Origin: Zygnema cylindricum
Taxonomy: Eukaryota; Streptophyta; Zygnematophyceae; Zygnematales; Zygnemataceae
Direction of reading: 5' to 3'
DNA: 38,498 bases
NCBI GenBank assembly: GCA_037447655.1
Contig: JBBHKE010002679.1
Span: 119,097-157,594, forward strand
Position numbers and translations under genes: made by a program. Position 1 is the first letter of the stretch, and each line of letters begins with the position of its first letter. The notes beneath the pieces are model-generated. The model was not told the DNA's origin and made no database searches. It saw only the letters and a program-made list of their open reading frames with translations. Of this stretch, positions 27,616-36,889 are shown piece by piece.

Positions 27616-28587
27616 CTAGTTTCCTACCAAATATCTAAGGACTCTCTTAGCTGCCTCCCAATCCTTCTTAGTGGGAGCATTTAGACTTCTACTCAGCACT
27701 CCTACAGCTGCAGCTAAATCCGGCCGGGTACAGTTCATAAAATAGATTAGACTTCCCACTACTTGCCTGTAAGGAATAGTCTGCATGAACTTCTGTTCTT
27801 CAGGAGATAATTCCTCGTCTAAGACTATGACTCCTTCTTCCTCACTCCCCTCACTTCCCTTCTTCAACTCCATTGGAGTTGTACAACTATTAGCTTTATC
27901 CATTTGAAATTTTTCAAGCATGTTCCCTATTGCTTCCTTTTGAGTCAGTCTTATAATTTTCCTTTTTCGGTCTCTCTCTACTTGAATTCCCAAAATATAT
28001 CTTGCTTCTCCCATATCCTTCATTTCAAATCTCCCCTTAAGATCGGTTTTCAGTTTGTTAATTTTTTCCATTGATTTACTTAAAACAAGCAAATCATCAA
28101 CATAAATTGCAATAAATATAAAACCTTCCTCATCTTCGAAAACATAGATTGAGTGATCTGAGCTGATCCGAATATATCCCAGACCGGTAAGAAACTCATC
28201 AAGCTTCTTATTCCATTGTCGAGGTGCCTGTTTCAAACCATAAAGAGATTTAATCAGCCGGCATACCTTACTCTCCTCTCCTTCCTCCACAAAACCTTCG
28301 GGTTGTCGCATGAAGATCTCCTTTTCCAATTCTCCATGCAAAAAGGTTGTCTTGATGTCCATCTGATGCACTTCCATGTCTTCCGTCGCTGCTAAACTGA
28401 GAAGTATGCGAACGGAGGGGAATCTGACTACCGAGGCAAAGGTTTCCTCGTAGTCAATTCCTTTCTTTTGTGTAAATCCCTTTGCCACTATTCTGGCCTT
28501 GTATCGCTCGATTGTGTTATCTGGGTTCAGATTCAATTTGAAAACCCACTTACAACCGATTGGTTTTCGGTTAGGTGGACAGTCCAC
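27616..28587 (-). pseudogene. Copia pol: reverse transcriptase domain
   Basis: Covers the copia RT: PIGCKWVFKLN, ARIVAKGFTQKKGIDYEETF, VHQMDIKTTFLHGEL (motif A; the usual Asp-Val-x-x-Ala-Phe has become MDIKTTF), LYGLKQAPRQW, IAIYVDDLLVL (catalytic Tyr-Val-Asp-Asp) and RYILGIQVERD, then the connection with YRQVVGSLIYFMNCTRPDLA. The domain is continuous for 323 codons. It is preceded by an in-frame TGA (28594-28596) at the position of a Trp that is conserved in the family, and ends in TAG. Confidence 0.95.
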
Positions 28588-28644
28588 CAGCTCTCAAGTA
28601 TCGGCTGCCATGATTGAAGCCATCTCCTCATTGATGGCTGTCTT

Positions 28645-30518
28645 TCACCGGTTTCTTTCTGGACAAGTCATCGCCTCTCCATAAGTTTGAGGTTCATCTT
28701 GATGAGATAGTTTAGTTACCTTGTTATTAACCTGTTTTTCTTGCAGTCTTTTGCTACTTCTCCTCCCCCCCTCAAAATCTGAGGCTGGAATAGATGGTTC
28801 TCGTGGATTCTTTCGAACAAACTCGGCTTCTCCCCTATCCCTTGATTCTGAATCAATTTCCACCACGTCTTCCGCTTCGAGTAGAGTTGTCACTGGAGTT
28901 TCCACAGCCGAGTCCTTTTCGGTCTGATTTGTTCTTGCAAAAATGTCATCTTCTCTAAAACATGGATAGTTAGGAAGCTCAAAGTCATCGGAATTTTCTG
29001 ACTCAAATCTGATTTTTACTGACTTCGTATATTTGAAGGGATCCACAGACTTTCCTTCATCCATAACTACTAGATGTTTTACTAAAATTATATCTTCCCT
29101 TTTTAAATCATAAACTCTATATCCTTTAACATCTTCATCATATCCTAATAAGTATCCCGGTTTTCCTTTAGGATCTAGCTTCCAATTGGACCGATCAGTA
29201 TCTAGACTGAACACTTGACTGCCGAAAACCTTTAAGTGAGATATGTCTGGTTTCCGGCCTGTCCATCTCTCATAAGGTGTTTGATCTTTTATAGCTGAAG
29301 TAAGAACTCTATTCTTGAGGTAATTAGCACAGTTCATTGCTTCTGCCCAAAACCTTTTTCCTATCTTTTTATCTGACAACATACTTCTAACACTATCACT
29401 TAGTGATCTATTTAACCTTTCAGCTACCCCATTCTGTTCCGGATTTTCTGGAACTGTCTTTTGGTGTTGAACCCCATCTTCCCTCAGAAAATCCTCAAAC
29501 TGGTTAGAAGTATACTCTCCACCATTGTCACTCCTTACTCTCGTGATTGGAGTTTCATGGAGTTTTTCGCTCTATGCTTTATATTGTCTAAAACAATCCT
29601 CAGCTTCGGACTTGTTTTTCAAAAAATATACCCGGGAATACCGAGACCAATCATCAGTTATAGTCATCATAAATCCCTTCCCCCCTGGTGAGGGCACTTT
29701 AGCCGGTCCCCAAATATCTGTGTGTACTAGATCTAGAAGTTTTTCTCCCTCATAGGTGGCTGACTTAGGAAAGGGTAATCTGTGTGCTTTACCTTGAGCA
29801 CATCCACTACAATCACTTATATCATCACTCGCAATGAACTGAATCCCTTCCACCACTCCCATCTTTTTCATCTCTCTTAACTTATCTAGATTCACATGCC
29901 TAAGCCTCTTATGCCACATCATAATATCATGAACACCAGCATAATAAAGTTTCTTCGTTTCATTACTTAAGATCAGCCTAAACATCCCATGGCTACCTTT
30001 CTCAGCAATGAAATAGACATCATCCTCATAACTAGCAGTAAAGACTCCTTCCCTAGTGCTAGTAAAAAAACCCTTATCATCTAATACTGATGTAGAGATA
30101 AGATTTTTGTTGAGCTCCGGAATAAACAATACATCGGAGAATGTTAATATGGATGTCTTTCCTTCTACTAACACTTTCAGATCTACCGATCCTACAAGAG
30201 TAGTGGTGACTATCCTCCCATCCCCGTACTCTATCTCTACGGTGAGAATCTTTCTTATCTTAGTGAACAGGTGTCTATCCTTACACATGTGAATGGAGGC
30301 ACCTGAATCTACAATCCAACCTGCTTCACCTTTCAATCCACCGTAAGCACATTTCTGCCTTCGTGGAATTTCGACCTCATTTTTCCCCTCCAACTCCTCA
30401 TCCTAAAGGAGCTCATCGTCCTCATCCTCGGATTCAGCCTCAAGTACCTGTGTGACAAGGGCCTTTTTCTTTCCTCTCGGGGTACCACCGGTCTCCCCCT
30501 CCTTTAACCGAAGCTCGG
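28645..30518 (-). pseudogene. Copia pol: protease and integrase region
   Basis: One frame covers protease (WIVDSGASIHM near 30310, with catalytic DSG) and the integrase zinc domain (WHKRLRHVNLDKL...CSGCAQGKAHRLPFPKS). It continues through the DDE core (HTDIWGP; RSDNGGEY near 29535; ENPEQNGVAERLNRS near 29430) and the copia C-terminal domain (FWAEAMNCANYLKNR, YERWTGRKPDISHLKVFGS). TAG codons interrupt it at 30403-30405 and 29572-29574; TGA ends it at 28645. All catalytic residues seem present despite the stops. Confidence 0.92.
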
Positions 30519-30622
30519 TTAGCTTAGTGCACTCTGCCATATAGTGCCCCGGTTTCTTACAAAAATGACATTAGCTTAATGCACTCTGCCATATAGTGCC
30601 CCGGTTTCTTACAAAAATGACA
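30519..30622 (-). repeat. 52-bp tandem duplication over the Gag zinc knuckle
   Basis: 30519-30570 and 30571-30622 are identical except for one G/A. The unit covers the second half of the CCHC zinc knuckle. Because 52 is not a multiple of three, it shifts the frame: the frame gag uses (codon starts at 1 modulo 3) becomes, after subtracting 52, exactly the protease-integrase frame (0 modulo 3). The ancestral gag-pol was therefore a single ORF and this duplication broke it. Confidence 0.97.
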
Positions 30623-31519
30623 TAGACCTTTGGGAGCCATAGGTTCGAACTCATCGGCCTTTTTTTTTTGCTCCCTACCCCCATAGTTTCCGACCGGTTT
30701 TCGGGAATCCCTGTTCCTCCAATCAGTCGCTGTTGCCAAGGCTTGGCCACTCTTTCCTCCCCTTCGGATCTCAATTGTATTCTCTTGAACGAGAATCATT
30801 CCTACCACTGAGTTCCATATCCACCTTGAGTCAGGCAAGTCCTGCACACGGTAAACTATGTTCACGAACTCATCAGGTAACTTCATCAGTAAACAGTTAA
30901 CCTTTTCTTTTTCACTAAAATCTTTTCCCGCACTCTGTAGCTCCATGAAGAGTGTAGCAAGCTCATTGCAAAAATCCAACATATTTCCCCCTTTGTATAC
31001 ATACTCCTTAACTTTCTGATCAGCCAACTCTTGTTGCTGAATCGTACCACTTCGGTACATCTCTATGAGAGCCATCCAAAGATCGGATGCCCTTTCTACC
31101 TGCAGATGAGGACATGCAAGTCCTTGAGTGAGATGGCGTAGGATGAAGTGCTTTGTCGCCATATTGTTGAAGTCCCAGGTTTCAGTATCATTCTCCTCAT
31201 TCCTCGGAATAGGCGACATGAATGTCGAACCAGTTGCTATTGGTGTGGTCGTCTCCTTCTCCTTTCCTTTGTCCACCACCTCTCCTTCTTTTGTTTCCTC
31301 CGTTGAAGGTGGATCCTCTTTTTTGGTGAATCTGGTTCCTCCAAACCCTGGAGGAATTCCAAGACTTGATGGACGCCCCAACCGTCCACTGACTATCCCC
31401 CAAAACCTTTTTTCTCATAGAGCTCCTATCATCATACTTTCCAAGTATATGAAGCCAGTTCCATTAAAGATTGGTACCTTAGAGGGTGGGCCCATAACCT
31501 GAAACTCTGAGACCTCCAT
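30557..31519 (-). pseudogene. Copia gag
   Basis: Capsid/nucleocapsid protein that packages element RNA. The frame can be followed from ATG at 31519-31517, still inside the LTR, through ATG at 31495-31493 inside the primer-binding site (MGPPSKVPIFNGT), to TGA at 31415. It then runs through the long open part from 31381 (SRLG-type start, WDFNNMATKHFILRHLTQ, DLWMALIEMYRSGTIQQQ, LLMKLPDEF) to the zinc knuckle CHFCKKPGHYMAEC (Cys-X2-Cys-X4-His-X4-Cys). The N-terminal PIFNGT...MM aligns with PMFDGT...MM of the second element, which supports coding use of the segment before the TGA. The frame ends in the duplicated block. Confidence 0.88.
31485..31499 (-). promoter_or_regulatory. Primer-binding site for the 5' half of initiator tRNA-Met
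   Basis: GGTTATGGGCCCACC follows the LTR's terminal CA without a gap. Its complement GGTGGGCCCATAACC is the anticodon arm of plant initiator tRNA-Met (three G-C pairs around CCCATAA). A perfect 15-nt match to the middle, and none to the usual 3' end (TGGTATCAGAGC), means priming by a cleaved half tRNA, as established for Drosophila copia. The ATG within it is in frame with gag. Confidence 0.9.
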
Positions 31520-32551
31520 AAGTCCTCTGAGTGGATAGCTTCCAAGAAGCCTCTAGGATAATCATGACCCCTTTGTGTTTCAGCAAAAATAACTGCCACC
31601 CTTGCAGACAAAAACCCTGACCACCTGAACCCTTGTGAAGGCAAGACTCCCCTGAGTCGGTAGCAAAAAGAATCTCTGAATTTGCTCCCCTGAGCAGTAA
31701 GTTATGGAGGGTCAAAGTTGATCTTTTGTACAGAAGCTCTCTGGGAGAGGGGGTCCTATCTTCTAATTTTTTCTAAGTCCTATCTCTCTCACAAACTCTA
31801 TCTACTGATGTACGGAACCAATCAGAATAGAGTGTAGTACATAGAAGTACATCTGCCGGTGTACTTTACGTACGGACATTGTACGACATGGCCTAAATGT
31901 CGACACATGTCATATCCGGATTCGGCGCCATAATCTCCGGAGATTCCACGATCCAACGTAATTTCGCCACGCGTCATCCGATGTGGCGATGGCCACAAAC
32001 CGCCAAAATCTACCTCCGCGATCTCGGCGCTAATCCCGGCCGTCCGATTAAATTCGGATTTAATCGTAGCCGTAATAAATACACGCGCGGTATTTGTTTC
32101 AATTACGAAACAAATGCGCGGTATTGATTTTTGTCCGTACCGTAATTCGTACATTATATATTACTGGATCTATGTATCCCGTAATCCATTTCAGTTAAAT
32201 GATTTATCGCACGTATAATCATTTAAATAAATATCAAACTATATACTATGTAACACTAATCCTAGACTTAACGGCTAAGGCTACCGGCTATTTCCTGTCT
32301 GCCGGCCGGTAGGTACAGGGATCAAATCCTGTGGCCGACACATACCTTTTTAGATAAAACAAATCCCTAACTACTATAAATTTCCCGTAAACCTCAGGAT
32401 AGCCTAGGTAGCCATGGCTCTAGCTTCCTCTCCAATTTCTCAGTGACTGCGACAAGTTTGAGAGTTGGAGAGAGAAGTTAGAGGTAGACTGCCTCGGCTT
32501 CTTTATTTCTATTTAGACCTAGAAAATACTTTAAAACCATTAGTTTATACA
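31500..32551 (-). repeat. 5' LTR of the minus-strand copia element
   Basis: Begins TGTATAAACTAATGG at 32551 and ends TTTCA at 31500 on the minus strand. AATATATAATG (about 32150-32160) is the best TATA-box candidate. It overlaps the start of the 110-codon ORF at 32154-31822. ATGGAG at 31519 lies in the distal (U5) end. Confidence 0.96.
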
Positions 32552-32600
32552 AAATTGCTCATTGTCATTACAGTTAACAACACTAATTCAGACAATTCAG

Positions 32601-32632
32601 TACAGTACACCGTGAATTGATATTAGTGTTTG
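32601..32632 (+). mobile_element. End fragment of a TACAGTACACCG-family element
   Basis: TACAGTACACCGTGAATTGA followed by TATTAGTGTT matches the family terminus; the remainder is not recognisable before the next LTR remnant. Confidence 0.6.
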
Positions 32633-32679
32633 TTAAAAAGAGGTAATTAATAGTTCACTCCTCTATTTTAGTTATGCTT

Positions 32680-33365
32680 TGAAGAGAGAGAGAGAGAGTG
32701 AGGATTAAAGGCACGCCATGGCTGCCACCTTCTTTTATGCTTCTTTTATGCACCTTTTATATATGCTTTTATGCTTCTTTTAGATATGCGATTATCTGTG
32801 GGCGATGGAGCAAATAGAGTTTCAATTTCGACCATGTCGTATAATGGCACTACAAAAAGTACACCGATACCTGAACTATTATGTATGACAAAGTAATTTG
32901 ATTGGTGCCGTACGTCAATAGATAAAGTTTAGAGAGATATAGGACTTAGAAAATTTAGTAGGTAGTCGCTTCTCTCCGAGAGAACTCCTATACAAATGGT
33001 CAACTTTGACCTCAAAAACTTATTGCTTAAGGGAGCAAATTTATATATTTTTTTTGCAACAGACTCAAGAGAGTCCAAGCTACACATGGGTGTAGTCTGT
33101 CAAAGTTTTTGCATGCCATGGTGGCTGCATATCTAAAGGAAATTCAAAGTGGGTGAATGTGTCCAAAAGTTATATTATAACTTAGCATTCTGTCTTGGAA
33201 TTGAGCACACAGAAAGTCTTATTTCACAAGGGTGAAGCTATAATGGGGCTTTGATTGTCAAGGGGTCAATCATTTGGGTTTATATCAACTTGGATTCGGC
33301 ACTATCTAGATTGGCTTCTTTTCGATCTCCGAATTTTGTGGGACAATGGAGCCCATAGAGTTTCA
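32680..33365 (+). repeat. 5' LTR remnant of the second copia element
   Basis: From about 32810 it aligns with the 3' LTR (36290 onward): CATGTCGTATAATGG, TTTGATTGGTGCCGTACGTC, CTCTCCGAGAGA, CAAGCTACACATGGGTGTAGT and GGGACAATGGAGCCCATAGAGTTTCA. The 5' half is mostly deleted, leaving only a GAGAGAG / GCCATGGCTGCC scrap. Confidence 0.85.
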
Positions 33366-33468
33366 GGATATGGCCCCACCATCTAGGTTGCCAATGTTTG
33401 ATGGAACAGACTTCAGTTATTGGGGATTTATGATGGAGGGATTGCTCTTCGAAAAGCACTTATGGGGA
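33346..33468 (+). pseudogene. Second copia element: start of gag
   Basis: ATG at 33346-33348 in the LTR end opens a frame through the LTR boundary and the primer-binding site (second ATG at 33370-33372), continuing with PPSRLPMFDGTDFSYWGFMM and EGLLFEKHLWGFV before TGA. The FDGTxxxxW...M...L..LW pattern is the usual N-terminus of plant copia Gag. Later gag text is broken by stops and by the hAT insertion. Confidence 0.8.
33366..33380 (+). promoter_or_regulatory. Primer-binding site, second copia element
   Basis: GGATATGGCCCCACC follows the LTR end directly. It differs from the half-tRNA site of the other element at two of 15 positions but keeps the ATG. Confidence 0.75.
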
Positions 33469-33733
33469 TTTGTTTGAGTGAAAAAGAGGTGTCAACCACA
33501 GGGCTTTGGAGGTACTCATTATGGAGAATCATCTAGGGCTACCCTAAAAAACCAATCGGAGTTTAGATACAACGGAAGGTGCAGAGAAAAATATTGCCAT
33601 GGAAAGGGGAAAAGGGGAGAAGGATAAAGGGAAACCTATGGTGTGGGGAGTTAGGCTTTCAGGTACAGCTCCACTTGTAGGGGCTATATGTAAATCTGAA
33701 GAAAATGATGGTAAAATCTGGGAGTATAAAAAC

Positions 33734-34169
33734 TAGTGTTGTGTATCGGTAAAAAATTTATCGCGATAACACCGATACCGATAGTTATCGGTTATCGAAC
33801 GGTCAGAGCTACCGATATATTTGTACTTCTGTACTTTCTGTCCGTATTACACGTGGCAGTTTTCCAGTGGATCCCAAGGAAGAAAGGGACAAGCCATAAT
33901 GTCGGATGTGAAAGGTACATCTTTTTATCTGGAGCCGTACTAAAGCCGTACATATCTAATGCCGGCTACTGTACTTTCGGCCTGTACAAATGATCTGATT
34001 GGTAGACACCTCAGTACGCTTATTTTTGTTAATGACTTACGTGTATGATTGGCCGTACTTATACATGTACGGTTCGTACATATATCTCCGTACCGATATA
34101 TCGATTATCGGCTACCCGAAAAAAAGCCCATATCGGTTATCGGAAAATCCTTACCGATACACAACACTA
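33734..34169. mobile_element. hAT-type MITE, 436 bp
   Basis: The ends match the 885-bp element at 2816-3700 (TAGTGTTGTGTATCGGTAA). Flanked by an exact 8-bp duplication ATAAAAAC at 33726-33733 and 34170-34177. Internally deleted relative to the longer copy, sharing about 110 bp (GTGAAAGGTACATC to GATCTGATTGGTAG). It interrupts the gag remnant. Confidence 0.95.
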
Positions 34170-34419
34170 ATAAAAACACTATATCAAAACATTTCATACT
34201 TAGAAATGTGTCTAAGTCCATAGCTATCAATTTTTTAAATCTAACTAAGTCTTTGGAAAATCTGAGAAACCCTAAGTCAAATTTATTGTTATGAGACTAT
34301 ATAGAGGCAGCCAATAGTAAAACAAGAAATAGAGGCCTATGTTTATAAAGGCCGTAGCATGATAGAGTTTTACAATGATATTGCTACGTTTTACATTAAG
34401 CTTGCTAGTGCGGGATATG

Positions 34420-34805
34420 AAGAATCTGAGTAGAGAAAGTTTAATACACTACTCATGAAACTCCCAGATGAGTACGAAAATATAATTTATCGTATGCACC
34501 AAATGGATGGCTCCTCGTGGACTTCGAGCATTAATCTGGGGATAATTCTTGTGAAGGAAAGCACTTTGAACTTTGTAGGGGAAGTGACAGCTGACAGTTG
34601 GTGGTGACTAGCGAAAACGTAATGAGAGGAATGATGGCAACGTGCGGAAGCGTGATGAGAGGAAGAAATAGAAAGGTAAACCTTACCATAACTTTGGTGG
34701 AAAACGATGGAGAGGAAAAGAAAGGGGATCTTTGAATGGAGGGGTTTGCTTTTTTTGTAGGGAACCGGGTCACAATATGGAGGAATGCCCTTGTTTGGAA
34801 TAACT
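34420..34805 (+). pseudogene. Second copia element: C-terminal gag with zinc knuckle
   Basis: Broken frames contain LLMKLPDEYENIIYR (about 34450-34495), matching LLMKLPDEFVNIVYR of the full-length element. VCFFCREPGHNMEEC (about 34742-34788) is a Cys-X2-Cys-X4-His-X4-Cys zinc knuckle. Stops and shifts separate the two parts. Confidence 0.8.
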
Positions 34806-34976
34806 TAGAAGTTGGAATGTGGATGAGGAAGAAAGGGAAGAGGATAAAGAGGATGCTGGGGACTCTCCATCAGGAAGGGGGTGTAGAGCTGGTGGCACTT
34901 TGGAGGTATATGGGAATTAAACAGAGAGGAGAAACTTGAGGGAGTTAAAGATATTGAGGATTATTTTATAGATATT

Positions 34977-35477
34977 TTGGAAACAGAAAAATGGTCAAAA
35001 AGAGGAACTTCAACGGGTTCCAACGATAAGGGAGAAGAGGAATATTTAATGAAAGGTTTAGAGGGGGAGGATTATTTATTGGGAATAAAAATAGAAAGTG
35101 ATAGTGGAAAGAATTTCATTGGAGAGAGTGAGGAAAGTTTGAAAAATGGGGTAATTATTATGGATAAAAAAATGAGTAAGGAAGTTGTAGATCTTATGAG
35201 GAACTCAGTGGGGACTAGTGGCTTTTGGGAAACTTTAGTGGGGGGTGGATTTGACATCACTTCTTGGTGTAATGTCGCTTATGAAAATGTGCCTGTAAAA
35301 GGGTTATCATCCGGGTATATGTTGCAGATTGGGGATGAGGCTGACTGTTTGAAATGCAAAAAGGATAGTGGATTTTGCTTGGATGAAAAAGGGAGGAGGT
35401 GGATAAAAACTTTGCTCAAATTTATTAAATGTGGCATGCAAAAAAAAATGTATGATCAACAAGATGAAATTATTTAG
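34977..35477 (+). pseudogene. Second copia element: fused RT and RNase H scraps
   Basis: An open frame of 166 codons. EDYLLGIKIESDSGKNFI corresponds to the RT segment RYILGIQVERD of the other element and GVIIMDKKMS to GVIVLDEELS. Then GFDITSWCNVAYENVPVKG corresponds to the RNase H segment with the Asp replaced (Ser-Asp to Cys-Asn). The catalytic RT part, integrase and protease are absent. The open frame results from deletions and is unlikely to code a working protein. Confidence 0.75.
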
Positions 35478-35564
35478 GATCATCTAATTCACTTTCTTAA
35501 ATATGTAGGTATTTGCTTAAAGCTTTATGAAAGAAAAACGAAAAAGAAGAGAAACATTTATTGT

Positions 35565-35594
35565 GTATATATATATACATATATATATATATGT
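35565..35594. repeat. TA-rich microsatellite
   Basis: GTATATATATATACATATATATATATATG-like run just upstream of the polypurine tract. Confidence 0.85.
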
Positions 35595-35635
35595 CTTTGT
35601 TGTTTTTGATGGGAGTTGAAAGAAAAGTAGACTAG

Positions 35636-35648
35636 AAAATAAGGGGAG
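35636..35648 (+). other. Polypurine tract, second copia element
   Basis: AAAATAAGGGGAG directly before the 3' LTR, identical to the tract of the full-length element although the flanking LTRs have diverged. Confidence 0.9.
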
Positions 35649-36830
35649 TGTTGAAATTCAAGTACTTTCTAAGTCTAAAGATTATAAAATAAAAGGCAAA
35701 AATGAGACACTGACAGCCTGTCTCTAACTCTTCTCTCAAGTCCCCACACTTGTCGCAGTCACTGAAGACTGGAGGAGGAGTTAGAGCCATGGCTGCCTAG
35801 GCTGTCTAAAGAGGACAGGAAGGCCAATCTTGATAGAGTTACAAAAGGGTTTGACGGACCCAAGATTTGATCTTGGTACCTGTTGTTTGTTAGAGTAACC
35901 ATTACCTTTGTCCTATAAGTTTAGGATCGGTGCTAGGGAACATGGAGTTTGACGAATATACAAATAGTTACACGTAGACAAGTTCGTTTAACGGGAAATA
36001 GATACGTAGTGCATAGATACAGTTTTAGATAGTAGAGAGTACGATTTTATATAGAATATGAAACGGATACCGCGCATTTGTTTCGACCGCGAAACAAATA
36101 GCGTGCGTCTATTTTCAACGGATATAAATATAACCAGTTTTGATCGGACGGCCACGATATGCTCCGCGATTCCATAGTATGTACATTTGACGTTTTACGG
36201 TCATCATCACGTAAAGGGACACGTGGCGCGTCAAGATTGGATTGCGGCAATTTCGGAGATTACACGAACAAATCGGGATATGCCATGTGTCGATATTTCG
36301 GCCATGTCGTATAATGGCCGTACAAAAAGTACATCGACACCTGCACTTTTCTGTACGACACAGTATTTTGATTGGTGCCGTACGTCATTAGATAGAGTTT
36401 AGAGAGAGATAAGACTTAGAAAAGGTAGTAGGTAGCCGCCTCTCTCCGAGAGAGCTCTTGTACAAAAGGTCAACTTTGACCCTCCATAACTTACTGCTCA
36501 GGGGAGCAAATTGAGATATATTTTTTGTTGCGGACTCAGGCGAGTCCAAGCTACACATGGGTGTAGTTGGTCAGAGATTTTGCCTTCTAAGGTGGCTAAA
36601 TATTTAAAGGAAAGTCAAAGTGGGTTTGTCCAAAAGTCATATTCTAACTTAGCATTCTGTGTTGGAACTAGCACACAAAAAGTCTTATTTCACAAAGGTG
36701 AAGCTATAATGGGGTTTTGATCGTCAAGGGGTCGATCATTTGGGTTTATATAAACTTGGAGTCGGCACTACCTAGATTAGTTTTTTTGGATTTGCGAATT
36801 CTGTGGGACAATGGAGCCCATAGAGTTTCA
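35649..36830 (+). repeat. 3' LTR of the second copia element, 1182 bp
   Basis: Begins TGTTGAAATTCAAG and ends CCCATAGAGTTTCA. Shares with the other LTRs the GCCATGG block, AAGATTTGATCTTGG, the hairpin ATTTGTTTCG...CGAAACAAAT (36077-36101), CATGTGTCGA..TTTCGGCCATGTCGTA and CTCAGGGGAGCAAATT. The 110-codon frame of the other LTRs is interrupted by stops here. Confidence 0.92.
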
Positions 36831-36889
36831 CTTCTCACTTGACCACTCCTCTTTCTCTCTTTTTAACACGAGATGCAGAAATAATAGTA

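Larger units (their letters stand above)
26043..32551 (-). mobile_element. Full-length Ty1/copia retrotransposon, 6509 bp, minus strand
   Basis: Two 1052-bp LTRs enclose gag, protease, integrase, reverse transcriptase and RNase H in copia order. The target duplication AAATT is exact (26038-26042, 32552-32556). A primer-binding site complementary to the initiator tRNA-Met anticodon arm abuts the 5' LTR, and the polypurine tract AAAATAAGGGGAG abuts the 3' LTR. The LTRs differ at roughly 3% of positions by eye, so insertion is not very recent. The single ancestral gag-pol frame is now broken by in-frame stops at 31415, 30403, 29572, 28645, 28594 and 27616, a 52-bp duplication (30519-30622) and a frameshift near 27605-27618. 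The element cannot transpose on its own. Confidence 0.97.
32680..36830 (+). mobile_element. Diverged, internally deleted copia element, plus strand
   Basis: A truncated 5' LTR remnant (to 33365), an altered primer-binding site, gag remnants, scraps of RT and RNase H, a polypurine tract and a complete 3' LTR (35649-36830). Protease, integrase and most RT are missing. A 436-bp hAT MITE is inserted in the gag region. LTR ends and internal motifs are related to, but clearly diverged from, the minus-strand element, so this is another subfamily. No target duplication could be shown because the 5' LTR start is lost. Confidence 0.88.

Noticed and set aside
28588-28650. TGA read as Trp (alternative code) in the copia polyprotein
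   Set aside because: Other Trp codons in the element are TGG, there are also TAG stops and frameshifts, and the host gene uses TGG and ends in TGA.
31432-31715. ORFs running from the LTR into the leader on the minus strand (70 and 78 codons)
   Set aside because: They are in other frames than gag and are seen in the solo LTR only because the LTRs are similar; the gag frame is the one supported by homology to copia Gag.
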